NCBI RefSeq assembly: GCF_028867965.1
Contig: NZ_JAPQNT010000013.1
Span: 15,382-79,381 of the forward strand
Direction: 5' to 3'
Source of the DNA: Flavobacterium sp. SUN046
Lineage (GTDB): Bacteria > Bacteroidota > Bacteroidia > Flavobacteriales > Flavobacteriaceae
Length of the DNA: 64,000 nucleotides
Below, in pieces: positions 28,802 to 37,451 of this stretch. The position numbers and the translations under genes were made by a program. The notes beneath the pieces are model-generated. The model was not told where the DNA came from. It was given only the letters and a program-made list of their open reading frames with translations, and did not search any database. The number at the start of each line of letters is the position of its first letter. The stretch's first letter is position 1.

Positions 28802-28815
28802 TTTTGTTATTTTTG
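28787..28815 (+). promoter_or_regulatory. Promoter of the MmcQ/YjbR gene
   Basis: TTG at 28787 and TATTTTTG at 28808-28815 with an 18-bp spacer are close to the TTG-N19-TAnnTTTG ideal. The -33 lies within the end of gltD. Confidence 0.6.
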
Positions 28816-28840
28816 TATATAAATTCTTTTAAATATAAAA

Positions 28841-29212
28841 ATGAACATTCAACAATTTTACGAATTCTGTTTATCTAAAAAAGGAGTAACCGAACATTTT
28901 CCGTTTGATGAAGATACTTTAGTACTTAAAGTTGGCGGAAAGATGTTTGTTTTAACGTCACTTAAAGAATGGGAAAAAGGAACTCCATCACTTAATTTAA
29001 AATGTAATCCAGAAAAAGCATTAGAACTTCGAACTGAATATGAAGCCATTAATCCGGGATATCACATGAGCAAAGTGCATTGGAATACCGTCAATTTTAA
29101 CAGCGATGTTTCCGATAAAATGATGTGTGAATTAATCAACCATTCCTATGATTTAGTTTTCAATAGTTTGACTAAAAAAATTCAAGCGGAAATTCTAGAA
29201 TTAGAAAATTAG
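28841..29212 (+). CDS. MmcQ/YjbR family protein
   Basis: A 123-residue protein of the MmcQ/YjbR (cyaY-like DNA-binding fold) family. Signature segments are FYEFCLSKKGVTEHFPFD at the N-terminus, LVLKVGGKMFVLTSL, LNLKCNPEKALELR, and the C-terminal HMSKVHWNTVNF. The biochemical role of the family is not known, although the fold is related to winged DNA-binding proteins. Its own promoter lies after gltD, so it may be independently expressed. Confidence 0.9.
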   Translation: MNIQQFYEFCLSKKGVTEHFPFDEDTLVLKVGGKMFVLTSLKEWEKGTPSLNLKCNPEKALELRTEYEAINPGYHMSKVHWNTVNFNSDVSDKMMCELINHSYDLVFNSLTKKIQAEILELEN

Positions 29213-29283
29213 GCATTACTTTTGTAAAGAAAATATAAAATCTCAGTGACTTAGCAACTAAGTTTCTTAGTAACTTAAAAATT

Positions 29284-29997
29284 ATGATAGATAACCTAAA
29301 GAAAATATTAAACGAAGATCAAGATCCAAAAGCGATTGAAAAAATCAATGCAAAATTGGACAATCTTCTAATGTCAAATGAAGAAATTGGATACATTGCT
29401 GTTCAAAAAAAGCCAGCAGTAACAATTTTTCCCGATAGTATTGTGGTTACTAACAAGCGAATTATTATTTGCAAGCCTAAAAATCTTGGTTTGTCAATGG
29501 AATTTGTAGATTATGGTTGGGACGATATTACCAGTAGTTTTGTAAAAGAAAATATTTTAGGTGCAGAATTTTCATTTAACACTAAATTTGAACTTACTCA
29601 CACTATTGATTATTTACCAAAAAATCAAGCACGAAAGTTGTACACTTACACCAAAGAACAATTGGATATTTTAAAAAATGGAATTCCAGTTGCTGCGACA
29701 ACAAATCCAACGGTTGAAACAATTAATACTTCAAACGAAATTGAAGATTTAGAAGAATTAGAAGAAACTCCAACCGAAGAAGTAACTAATTTTGCCGAAA
29801 TTATTCCTGCAACAACTTACAATACATTCGAAGAACCAAAATTTGAAACAGCAACTTCAACCGAAAAAGGATTAGGTGATTTATCCCAAGATGAGTTATT
29901 CGCTAAACTTCAGAATTACAAAAAGTTGTTAGACAACGGATTAATCATGCAAGGCGAATATGATAATTTAAAAAAAGAAATTTTGAGTTTTATGTAA
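29284..29997 (+). CDS. PH domain and SHOCT domain protein
   Basis: A 237-residue cytoplasmic protein. Residues about 20-135 form a bacterial PH-like domain (EEIGYIAVQKKPAVTIFPDS, VVTNKRIIICKPKN, YGWDDITSSFVKEN). A Glu/Thr-rich linker follows (about 150-200), then a C-terminal SHOCT motif (LQNYKKLLDNGLIMQGEYDN) that is often found at the end of oligomerising proteins. The function is unknown. The upstream region carries a direct-repeat-like block (gtgacttagcaactaag, 29246-29262) common near genes of this genus. A terminator follows. Confidence 0.82.
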   Translation: MIDNLKKILNEDQDPKAIEKINAKLDNLLMSNEEIGYIAVQKKPAVTIFPDSIVVTNKRIIICKPKNLGLSMEFVDYGWDDITSSFVKENILGAEFSFNTKFELTHTIDYLPKNQARKLYTYTKEQLDILKNGIPVAATTNPTVETINTSNEIEDLEELEETPTEEVTNFAEIIPATTYNTFEEPKFETATSTEKGLGDLSQDELFAKLQNYKKLLDNGLIMQGEYDNLKKEILSFM

Positions 29998-30015
29998 ATA
30001 AGCATAGATAACTGT

Positions 30016-30050
30016 AAAACGCGCTTAATCAAATTAATGCGCGTTTTTTT
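30016..30050 (+). terminator. Rho-independent terminator before the NO-signalling operon
   Basis: AAACGCGC-TTAAT pairs with ATTAA-TGCGCGTTT and is followed by a long T run. Confidence 0.9.
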
Positions 30051-30124
30051 TATGCTGTAAAAGTTCTTCTACAATAAAAAGTTGTTAATAAACCTTCACC
30101 GATAGTTTATGTCAAAAAAAATCC

Positions 30125-30213
30125 ATTCGTCGACACATAAAATCCATTCGTCGATACTAAAAACCTTATGAACGAAAAAATCAATCAATTCGTTGTAATT
30201 AGAAATACTTTTG
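30125..30213 (+). promoter_or_regulatory. Array A: four 21-bp-spaced LytTR-like half-sites and -7 box
   Basis: Half-sites start at 30125 (ATTCGTCGA), 30146 (ATTCGTCGA), 30167 (TATGAACGA) and 30188 (ATTCGTTGT), each exactly 21 bp apart. They lie 81, 60, 39 and 18 nt upstream of the -7 box TACTTTTG at 30206-30213. The first two lie in a nearly exact repeat, ATCCATTCGTCGAyAC. No TTG sits at the -33 position, as expected for an activated promoter. LytTR proteins bind 9-bp direct repeats with this period. The regulator encoded last in the same operon is the obvious candidate (inference). Confidence 0.75.
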
Positions 30214-30242
30214 ATATTGGATAAAAACACAAAAACACAAAA

Positions 30243-30656
30243 ATGTCAAGATCATTAAACATTCTTTTAATCGAAGATGATACTATTGAAGTAATGAAAT
30301 TCAACCGAGTTTTAAAAACTTTAGGATTGAATCATAAAATCATTGAAGCCAATAATGGCGAGGATGCATTGCATATTTTAAAAGTTAAAGAAATCATTCC
30401 CGATATTATTGTTTTGGATTTAAATATGCCAAAATTAAACGGATTAGAGTTTCTTGCAATATTAAAAAATGACGAAATTCTAAAATACATTCCTTCAATA
30501 ATACTTACAACCTCTGGAAATCACAAAGATGTTTTAGAGTGTTATAAAATTGGTATTGCTGGTTATATTTTGAAGCCTTTGAAATATGATGATTATGTAG
30601 ATAGAATAAAACGACTTTTAGATTATTGGAGTTGCAACGAATTAATTTCTCAATAA
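30243..30656 (+). CDS. Single-domain response regulator
   Basis: A 137-residue stand-alone receiver domain. The acidic pocket is LIEDD (residues 9-13), phospho-acceptor Asp59 is in IVLDLNMPKLNG, the switch Thr is in ILTTSGN, and the conserved Lys is in YILKPLKYDDY. There is no output domain, so it acts through protein contact, in the manner of CheY or Spo0F (family knowledge). It is first in the NO-sensing operon, 12 bp before the H-NOX gene, and could accept phosphate from either kinase downstream. Confidence 0.93.
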   Translation: MSRSLNILLIEDDTIEVMKFNRVLKTLGLNHKIIEANNGEDALHILKVKEIIPDIIVLDLNMPKLNGLEFLAILKNDEILKYIPSIILTTSGNHKDVLECYKIGIAGYILKPLKYDDYVDRIKRLLDYWSCNELISQ

Positions 30657-30668
30657 ATATATATTTTT

Positions 30669-31211
30669 ATGTACGGAATTGTAAATAAAGCCATTCAAGA
30701 TTTAGTTACTGAAAACTTTGGCGCCCAAAAATGGGAAGATATTTTAGAACGAAGCGGTATAGAAGAAGATTTTTTCATTAGCAGCGAAGCTTATGATGAT
30801 GATATTACTTTTAAACTTGCTGTCGCTGTTTCAGAAGAAATGAACATGACTGTAAGTCAGGTGCTTATTGCTTTTGGTGAATGGTGGGTCGTACGTACAA
30901 CAAAAGAAAAATACGGTGGATTAATGGAATCTGGTGGAACTAACTTACGTGAATTTTTAATGAATTTACCTTTATTTCACAATAGAGTTATGTTGATATA
31001 TCCAAAATTAACGCCACCAGAATTTAAAGTTAGTCATATTTCAGAAAATAGTATTAACTTACATTACTTTTCAAAAAGAGAAGGATTGCAAGAATTTGTA
31101 CGAGGATTAATTCAAGGTTTAGGAATAATGTTCAATACTCCAACAACAATTGAATTACTTCAAACTCGTGATTTAGGCGATTCACATGAAGTGTTCAAAG
31201 TAAGTTGGTAA
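30669..31211 (+). CDS. H-NOX haem NO/O2-binding sensor
   Basis: A 180-residue H-NOX protein, full length for the family. It starts with MYGIVNKAIQDLV. The proximal haem ligand is His104 (PLFHNRV), with the conserved proline pair at TPPEF (about 115-119). The YxSxR motif that holds the haem propionates is complete at 133-137 (YFSKR). The distal pocket appears non-polar (VAVSEEMN, FGEWWV) without an obvious H-bonding Tyr at the O2-sensor position, suggesting NO selectivity (inference). H-NOX proteins regulate neighbouring histidine kinases by direct contact; the kinase gene here begins 3 bp after the stop. Confidence 0.95.
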   Translation: MYGIVNKAIQDLVTENFGAQKWEDILERSGIEEDFFISSEAYDDDITFKLAVAVSEEMNMTVSQVLIAFGEWWVVRTTKEKYGGLMESGGTNLREFLMNLPLFHNRVMLIYPKLTPPEFKVSHISENSINLHYFSKREGLQEFVRGLIQGLGIMFNTPTTIELLQTRDLGDSHEVFKVSW

Positions 31212-31214
31212 AAT

Positions 31215-34200
31215 ATGAAAGAAATTCAATTCAATTTTAATGATACTAGTTTTAGTAAACTTTTCCCTTTTTATATTTTAATTGATAAGAATTTAAACAT
31301 TAAAAGTGTTGGTGAAAGTGTTGTGAAAATTCTGCCCGATTTAAAAGATCAGGATTATTTTGGTGATATTTTTTCAATAACAAGGCCTCATATTGAAAAC
31401 CTAATAGCTCAAAATTTTAATCAAATTTTAAGTCAGCTAACTATTGTTGTCTACAAAAAAGACAAATCTATTTCATTTAGAGGTCAATTCGAACAACATG
31501 AAGATTGTTATCTTTTTGTAGGATCGCCATGGTTTGTATCCATGGAAGACGTAGTTGAAAAAAAATTGACATTACACGATTTTGCTTTTCATGATCCATT
31601 ATTAGATTTATTGCACATTCTTAAAAATCAAGATATTAATAATGCTGAGCTAAAAGAATTACTAACAACAATTAACAGCCAAAAAAACGAATTAAAAAAA
31701 GCTAATAAAGAAATTTATGACATAGCTTTATTCCCAACACAAAATCCAGATCCATTAATAAGAATAGACTTTGAAGGAAATTTAGTCAAAACAAATCCGG
31801 CAGCAAACAATCTGAAATTTTTAGTTTTTGAAGATATAAATTATAAAATTGAAGAATTTTTTAAAAAAATTATTTCTCAAATAAATACCGACGAAGAACG
31901 TTGGATTTTTGAGGCAAAAAGTGAAAACAAATATTTTTCTTTTGTTTGTAAAAGTTTAAAGAACGAAGGATACATTAATATTTATGGAAGAGATATTACT
32001 TTACAAAAAAAGGGTCAAGAAGAATTAAATAAACTTTCATTAGTAGCAAGTGCAAATAAAAATGGTGTGGTTTTTACTAATCCAGACGGAACAATTTTTT
32101 GGTGCAATTATGCTTACATCGAATTAACTGGTTATACATTTAATGAAATAATTGGGAAAACTCCTGTTGAGATAGGAAAATGTGAAAATTCGAGTAAAGA
32201 TGAAATACATAAAATGGTAAATGCATTTTATAAAGGCGAACCTTTTGATGTTGAAATTTTACATGCTCACAAAGATAAATCAACTTTTTGGTCTAAAACC
32301 AAAGGACAACCAATTTTAGATTCAAATGGAAAGGTTGTTCAATATTTTGCCATTATTGAAGATATTTCTAAAGAAAAAACTGCCGAAGAAAGGTTATTAT
32401 TACTTTCGTCAATTGCTGAAAAAAATATTAATGCAGTAATTATTTGTGATAATTTGGGTCGAATTGAATGGGTAAATTCTAGCTTTACTGCAATGACCGG
32501 ATTTGATAAATCAGAATTAATTGGCAATAAACCAGGAGAAATTCTTCAAGGTGATGAAACTGATCAAGAAACAATTAATTATATGAGCTCCCAAATTAAA
32601 AAAGGATTGTCATTTAATTGTGAAATAATTAATTACACTAAAACAGGAGAAAAATATTGGGTACGAGTACAAGGACAAGCACTGCATAATAAAAATGGTG
32701 AAATCATTAAGTATTTTGCAATTGAAGAAAACATTACTCACGAGAAAGAATTCAATCAACAATTAGTCGAGTCTGAAAATAGATTAAAATCATTAATAGT
32801 AAATCTTCAATCTGGAATTTTATTAGAAGACGAAAATAGAAAAATTTTAATTGTTAATAAAAAATTCTGTAATATGTTTGGTATTCAAGCTGAACCAGAG
32901 TCTATGAAAGGTTATGATTGCGCTCAAGCTGCCGAAAGCACAAAACATTTTTTTAAAAGTCCAGATCAGTTTTTAAATAGAATTGATGAAATTTTAATAA
33001 ACAAAGAAGAAGTAATTGCTGAAGAAATTGAGTTGGTTGATGGTAGCGTTTTTGAACGCAGTTTTATGCCAATAATTCGCGATCAACATTACGCAGGCCA
33101 TTTATGGAGTTATGAAGATATAACAATTAAGAAAAAGTACAAAGAAAGCTTAGAAGCAGAAAGAGAGAAATATAGTAATATTATTGCTAATATGAATATG
33201 GGATTGCTTGAGGTTGATGTAGAAGATACTATTCAATTGGCAAATCAATCTTTTTGTGATATGAGTGGTTATTCATTACTTGATTTATTAGGAAAGAAAG
33301 CATCAGATTTATTATTAGAATCCGACAGCAAAAAAGTAGTAAAGAATAAAAATGAGGAACGAATTAATGGTTCTTCTGATTCTTATGAAGTCACTTCAAA
33401 AAACAAAAACGGTCAGGAAAGACATTGGCTTATTAGTGGCGCTCCAAATTTTAATGTAAATGGTGAAGTAATTGGCTCAATAGGAATTCATTTGGATATT
33501 ACTAATCAAAAAAATTTAGAACTTCAAAAAGAACAATTACTAAAAAAATTAGAGAAACAAAACGAACAACTCAACAATTATGCTCAAATAGTTTCTCACG
33601 ATTTAAAATCGCCTTTGCGAAGTATTCATTCTCTAATTTCTTGGATTAAAGAAGATAACGATAAAGAGTTTAGTGAACAAACCACACAGTATTTGAACAT
33701 GATTGAAGGAAAAGTGGAGAAAATGGACCACTTAATTCAAGGAATATTAACCTATTCTAAAGTAGATACCGACGAAGCTCATAATGAAATTGTAAGCATT
33801 AATGAAATTGTAAATAACATAATCGATATTATTCATTTACCAGAAAACATTGATGTAAAAATCATTAAAGAACTACCAACAATAACTGCCGATAAATTTA
33901 GAATGCAACAATTATTTCAAAATATTATTGGTAATGCAGTAAATTACATTGATAAACCTAAAGGTCTAATAGAAGTAGATTATGTAACTGAGAAAAATCA
34001 TTATGTTTTTTCAATCAAAGATAATGGACCAGGAATTGCAATCGAAAATCAAGAAAAGATTTTTAACATGTTCCAATCATTTACGCAACATGAAAGGTCA
34101 ACTGGAATCGGATTGTCAATTGTAAAAAGAATTGTAGATAATTATAAAGGAAAAATCTGGATTGAAAGTGAACTTGAAAAAGGAACTACTTTTTTCATAA

Positions 34201-34217
34201 AACTCCCAAAAAAATAA
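31215..34217 (+). CDS. HNOBA/multi-PAS sensor histidine kinase, partner of H-NOX
   Basis: A 1000-residue soluble kinase without membrane helices. The N-terminal 1-140 (FSKLFPFYILIDKNLNIKSV, SITRPHI) resembles the haem-NO-binding-associated HNOBA domain. A coiled coil runs from about 145 to 175. Five PAS domains follow, at about 175-265, 270-390, 395-515, 520-640 and 650-770, the second to fourth with clear PAS cores (NYAYIELTGYTFNEIIGKTP). The HisKA domain has phospho-acceptor His795 (IVSHDLKSPLR). HATPase_c shows N box (NIIGNAVNYI), G1 (KDNGPGIA), F and G2 (STGIGLSIVKRI). It is located directly after H-NOX, so it is likely inhibited or activated by NO-bound H-NOX. No receiver domain is attached, so it needs separate receivers. 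Confidence 0.93.
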   Translation: MKEIQFNFNDTSFSKLFPFYILIDKNLNIKSVGESVVKILPDLKDQDYFGDIFSITRPHIENLIAQNFNQILSQLTIVVYKKDKSISFRGQFEQHEDCYLFVGSPWFVSMEDVVEKKLTLHDFAFHDPLLDLLHILKNQDINNAELKELLTTINSQKNELKKANKEIYDIALFPTQNPDPLIRIDFEGNLVKTNPAANNLKFLVFEDINYKIEEFFKKIISQINTDEERWIFEAKSENKYFSFVCKSLKNEGYINIYGRDITLQKKGQEELNKLSLVASANKNGVVFTNPDGTIFWCNYAYIELTGYTFNEIIGKTPVEIGKCENSSKDEIHKMVNAFYKGEPFDVEILHAHKDKSTFWSKTKGQPILDSNGKVVQYFAIIEDISKEKTAEERLLLLSSIAEKNINAVIICDNLGRIEWVNSSFTAMTGFDKSELIGNKPGEILQGDETDQETINYMSSQIKKGLSFNCEIINYTKTGEKYWVRVQGQALHNKNGEIIKYFAIEENITHEKEFNQQLVESENRLKSLIVNLQSGILLEDENRKILIVNKKFCNMFGIQAEPESMKGYDCAQAAESTKHFFKSPDQFLNRIDEILINKEEVIAEEIELVDGSVFERSFMPIIRDQHYAGHLWSYEDITIKKKYKESLEAEREKYSNIIANMNMGLLEVDVEDTIQLANQSFCDMSGYSLLDLLGKKASDLLLESDSKKVVKNKNEERINGSSDSYEVTSKNKNGQERHWLISGAPNFNVNGEVIGSIGIHLDITNQKNLELQKEQLLKKLEKQNEQLNNYAQIVSHDLKSPLRSIHSLISWIKEDNDKEFSEQTTQYLNMIEGKVEKMDHLIQGILTYSKVDTDEAHNEIVSINEIVNNIIDIIHLPENIDVKIIKELPTITADKFRMQQLFQNIIGNAVNYIDKPKGLIEVDYVTEKNHYVFSIKDNGPGIAIENQEKIFNMFQSFTQHERSTGIGLSIVKRIVDNYKGKIWIESELEKGTTFFIKLPKK

Positions 34218-34240
34218 AAAATAAAAAAAAAACAAACCAA

Positions 34241-35374
34241 ATGAAAGTAATTCAAGCATTTAAAAAGATAGATCAAAGTTGGAAATATTTAAAACCAAAA
34301 GAAGTATTAAATAATCCTTTAGTATTGGTTTTTGCAAACAGAATGTTATTGGAGCAAACTGAAATTATTGACAATATTCGTAAAGAATTTCCTTATGAGC
34401 ATATAGTTTTTGGTTCAACTTCAGGCGAAATAATTGAAGCCAATGTATTTGATGATTCCATAGTTGTAACAGCAATAGAGTTTGAAAAAAGCACTTTCGA
34501 AATTAGAACCGAAAACGTTTTAAATCATAACAAAGACGCCAAAAAAATGGGTGAAATCTTATATGATAAAATGCCAAAAGAAAATTTAAAACATTTATTT
34601 GTAATTTCAGAAGGTAGTTTTGTAAACGGTAGTTCACTAATTGAAGGTTTAGAAAAAAACATCCAAAATTCAGTGCCAATTTCAGGCGGAATGTGTGGTG
34701 ATGATGCTAAATTTGAAAAAACATTAGCTTCTTACAAAGAAAATCCAAAGGAAGGCGAAGTAGTTTTAATCGGATTTTATGGCGAAACTTTAGAAATTTC
34801 ATTTTCAAGTTTTGGAGGTTGGTCAACATTTGGTCCAGAACGAATTATTACAAAATCTGATGCGAATATTTTATACGAAATTGATGATCAACCAGCCTTA
34901 GATTTATATAAAAAATACCTTGGTGATAAAGCAGATCAATTACCACAAGCATCATTACTTTATCCGTTAAATGTAACTATGGAAGGAAGAACTCAAGCCG
35001 TTGTTAGAACCATTTTAGGAATCGATAATGATAATTTATCAATGACTTTGGCTGGAGATGTGCCTGTAAATGCTAAAGTACAATTAATGATGGCATCAGT
35101 AGACGGAATAGTTGAAGGAGCAAAAACAGCGGCAAAATTAGCCATTCAAAATAGGGTTAAACAGCCAGAATTAGCAATTTTAATAAGTTGTGTTGGCAGA
35201 AAATTAGTTATGAATCAACGTGTGGAAGAAGAAATAGAAGAAGTACAAAACATTGTCGGCAAAAATGTAGCCATCACAGGTTTCTATTCTTATGGAGAAA
35301 TGGCGCCTTTTACTGAAAATACTTTTTGTGAATTGCATAATCAAACGATGACTTTAACATTACTAAGCGAATAA
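34241..35374 (+). CDS. FIST-domain protein, candidate NosP-type haem NO sensor
   Basis: A 377-residue protein made of FIST_N (about 20-210: GSTSGEIIEANVFDDS, SGGMCGDD) and FIST_C (about 215-360: SDANILYEIDDQPALDLYKK, GFYSYGEMAPF, ELHNQTMTLTL). NosP proteins are FIST-domain haemoproteins that bind NO and inhibit a co-encoded histidine kinase. The next gene, overlapping by 1 bp, is a histidine kinase, which is the same arrangement. FIST proteins may also bind amino acids or other ligands, so haem binding is inferred. It has no signal peptide and is cytoplasmic. Confidence 0.88.
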   Translation: MKVIQAFKKIDQSWKYLKPKEVLNNPLVLVFANRMLLEQTEIIDNIRKEFPYEHIVFGSTSGEIIEANVFDDSIVVTAIEFEKSTFEIRTENVLNHNKDAKKMGEILYDKMPKENLKHLFVISEGSFVNGSSLIEGLEKNIQNSVPISGGMCGDDAKFEKTLASYKENPKEGEVVLIGFYGETLEISFSSFGGWSTFGPERIITKSDANILYEIDDQPALDLYKKYLGDKADQLPQASLLYPLNVTMEGRTQAVVRTILGIDNDNLSMTLAGDVPVNAKVQLMMASVDGIVEGAKTAAKLAIQNRVKQPELAILISCVGRKLVMNQRVEEEIEEVQNIVGKNVAITGFYSYGEMAPFTENTFCELHNQTMTLTLLSE

Positions 35375-36414
35375 TGAATTCACTATTAAAAAGGCAAATT
35401 GCAAAATTAATCAAACCCGAATTATTAAGAGATTTAAAAGTTTTCTTGAAAAGCGTTAATGATTCTTATGAAAATTTTGAAGATCAATTAAATATGTCAC
35501 AAAGAGCTATGAAAATTAGCTCGGATGAACTATTTGAAGCCAATAAAAAATTAAGAGAAGAAGCGGCAAGTTTAAAAGAAGTTAATAAAAATCTATCAGA
35601 TATTTTGAGTTCTATGAACTTGGATGCTTCAAAACTAGCAGATGAAAAAGATTTTAATCCAACAGAATATTTCAAAAAACAAGCCGCAGAAATTGTAATA
35701 ATAAACAATCAACGAGAAGAGTTATTAAAAAGCTTAGAGATAAATAATCAAGAGTTGAATGAATATGCACATGTTGTTTCTCACGATTTAAAAGCGCCAT
35801 TACGAAACGTTGATACATTAATCAATTGGATTTTAGAAGATAATAAAGAAAACTTTGATGAGCATACGGTAAATTCACTTAATCAAGTATTGTTTAATGT
35901 TGAAAAAATGGATTTATTAATCAAAGGAATTTTAGATTATTCAACTATTGACAAACTAGAATCAGAAGACAGATTAGTAGATTTTAATCAATTAGTAGAT
36001 GAAATAAAACGAACTTTGTTAATTCCAAATACAATCGAAATAAGAATTAATACTGATTTACCTAAAATTTATGGTAACGCTTGGCGATTCAAACAAGTGC
36101 TTCAAAATTTAATACAAAACGCAATTAATTACAACGATAAAGAAAATGGACTTGTAGAAATTGGAGTTTCTGACAAAGATTCACAATTTGAATTCTACAT
36201 AAAAGATAACGGAATCGGAATTGCCGAATTGTATCATGATAGAATTTTTAAAGTTTTTACAAAACTAGAAAGTAAAGGACAATCATCTGGAATTGGACTT
36301 TCAATAGTTAAAAAAATCATTCATTTTTACAAAGGAAAAATCTGGTTAGAAAGCCAAGAAAATAGAGGCACCACTTTCTTTTTTACATTACCAAAACACA
36401 ATGGAACTACCTAA
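35374..36414 (+). CDS. Histidine kinase, NosP-associated (NahK-like position)
   Basis: A 346-residue soluble kinase. The N-terminal 130 residues are a long coiled coil with no PAS or TM segment (DELFEANKKLREEAASLKEV), which suits direct regulation by a partner protein. HisKA carries His137 (VVSHDLKAPLRN), and HATPase_c has NLIQNAINYND, KDNGIGIA and SSGIGLSIVKKI. The start codon overlaps the FIST gene stop (TAATG) and the end overlaps the Hpt gene by 14 bp, implying tight coupling. Lacking its own receiver, it probably phosphorylates receivers that share the Hpt. Confidence 0.93.
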   Translation: MNSLLKRQIAKLIKPELLRDLKVFLKSVNDSYENFEDQLNMSQRAMKISSDELFEANKKLREEAASLKEVNKNLSDILSSMNLDASKLADEKDFNPTEYFKKQAAEIVIINNQREELLKSLEINNQELNEYAHVVSHDLKAPLRNVDTLINWILEDNKENFDEHTVNSLNQVLFNVEKMDLLIKGILDYSTIDKLESEDRLVDFNQLVDEIKRTLLIPNTIEIRINTDLPKIYGNAWRFKQVLQNLIQNAINYNDKENGLVEIGVSDKDSQFEFYIKDNGIGIAELYHDRIFKVFTKLESKGQSSGIGLSIVKKIIHFYKGKIWLESQENRGTTFFFTLPKHNGTT

Positions 36415-36718
36415 TACAGAATACATCGACCAACTTTCGGCTGGTAATGAAGAGTTTAGAGCTAAAATGGTATCTATCATCAAAATGGAACTTCCATTAG
36501 AGATTGATGCTTATCAAGATAAAATACAAACTCAGAATTATAAAATAGCTGCAGAATGTGTGCATAAATTGAAACACAAAATTTCTGTACTTGGTCTAGA
36601 AAAAAGTTACTATATTGCTGAACAATTTGAAGATAATTTAAAAGAAGGTTCAACAAATTTGCAAATCGAGTTTGAAAAAACATTAGCTTTAATGCAAGAA
36701 TTTGTAAATTGTTTATAA
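36401..36718 (+). CDS. Histidine phosphotransfer (Hpt) protein
   Basis: A 105-residue single-domain Hpt. The phosphorylatable residue is His55 in CVHKLKHKISVLGL, which matches the HxLKG/S...lG pattern with His in place of Gly. The predicted fold is all helical. It sits between a kinase and a LytTR regulator, so it probably relays phosphate between receivers. With the single-domain receiver at 30243 the parts list for a His-Asp-His-Asp relay is complete in one operon (kinase, receiver, Hpt, LytTR receiver). Confidence 0.88.
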   Translation: MELPNTEYIDQLSAGNEEFRAKMVSIIKMELPLEIDAYQDKIQTQNYKIAAECVHKLKHKISVLGLEKSYYIAEQFEDNLKEGSTNLQIEFEKTLALMQEFVNCL

Positions 36719-36729
36719 AATAGTAATTT

Positions 36730-37449
36730 ATGAATTGTATAATAATTGATGACGAAGCAATGGCAAGAGCAATTATTGCTCAAATGATTTCAAACTACCC
36801 AGAAATGATTGTGGTAGAAGAATTCTCTAATGCTATTCACGCCATTAAATATTTAAATCAAAACCAAGTTGATGTAATATTTTTGGATATTCACATGCCT
36901 GACTTTACGGGTTTTGATTTTATTCAAACCATAAAAAATCCACCAAAAGTAATTTTAGTAACATCGGATAAAAATTTTGCAATAGAAGCTTTTGAATATG
37001 AATGCATTGTAGATTATTTAGTAAAACCAATTACAGAAGAACGTTTTGAAAAAGCAATTCAAAAATTAAAATCTACTAACGAAACTGCAAAAACAGCAAC
37101 ATCAAAACCTATTGATGAAAAATTACCAGCCGATACGTCTAAAGAATTTTATATCAATATCGACCGACGTTTAATAAAAATAGAATTCGCCACAGTAAAT
37201 GTTGTAGAAGCTAAAGGCGATTATATTCTTATAAAAACCGAGAACAAAAACTACACAGTTCATTCTACACTTAAAAAAATTGAAGATAAATTACCCACAG
37301 ATTTATTTCTAAAAGTGCATCGATCTTTCATTATCAACACCAAAAAAATTATTGACATTGAAGACAATAGTGTGTTGATTGCTAAAGAAGTTATTCCAGT
37401 TAGTCGCGCCAATCGTCCTGAATTGATGAAACGCTTGAATTTGTTATAA
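36730..37449 (+). CDS. LytTR-family response regulator of the NO operon
   Basis: DNA-binding response regulator of 239 residues. The receiver has IIIDDEAMA, phospho-acceptor Asp53 in FLDIHMPDFTG, and Lys in YLVKPITEERF. A flexible linker (about 118-140) leads to the LytTR domain (about 140-239) with FYINIDRRLIKI, VEAKGDYILIKTE, FLKVHRSFIINTKKI and PVSRANRPELMKRL. It is the last gene of the operon. It is the most likely binder of the 21-bp-spaced half-sites at 30125, 37452, 42850 and 49487 (inference). Confidence 0.94.
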   Translation: MNCIIIDDEAMARAIIAQMISNYPEMIVVEEFSNAIHAIKYLNQNQVDVIFLDIHMPDFTGFDFIQTIKNPPKVILVTSDKNFAIEAFEYECIVDYLVKPITEERFEKAIQKLKSTNETAKTATSKPIDEKLPADTSKEFYINIDRRLIKIEFATVNVVEAKGDYILIKTENKNYTVHSTLKKIEDKLPTDLFLKVHRSFIINTKKIIDIEDNSVLIAKEVIPVSRANRPELMKRLNLL

Positions 37450-37451
37450 AC

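Noticed and set aside
30094..30102. CTTCACCGA as a fifth half-site of array A
   Set aside because: The spacing to the next site is 31 bp, outside the 21-bp phase, so it is mentioned but not counted.
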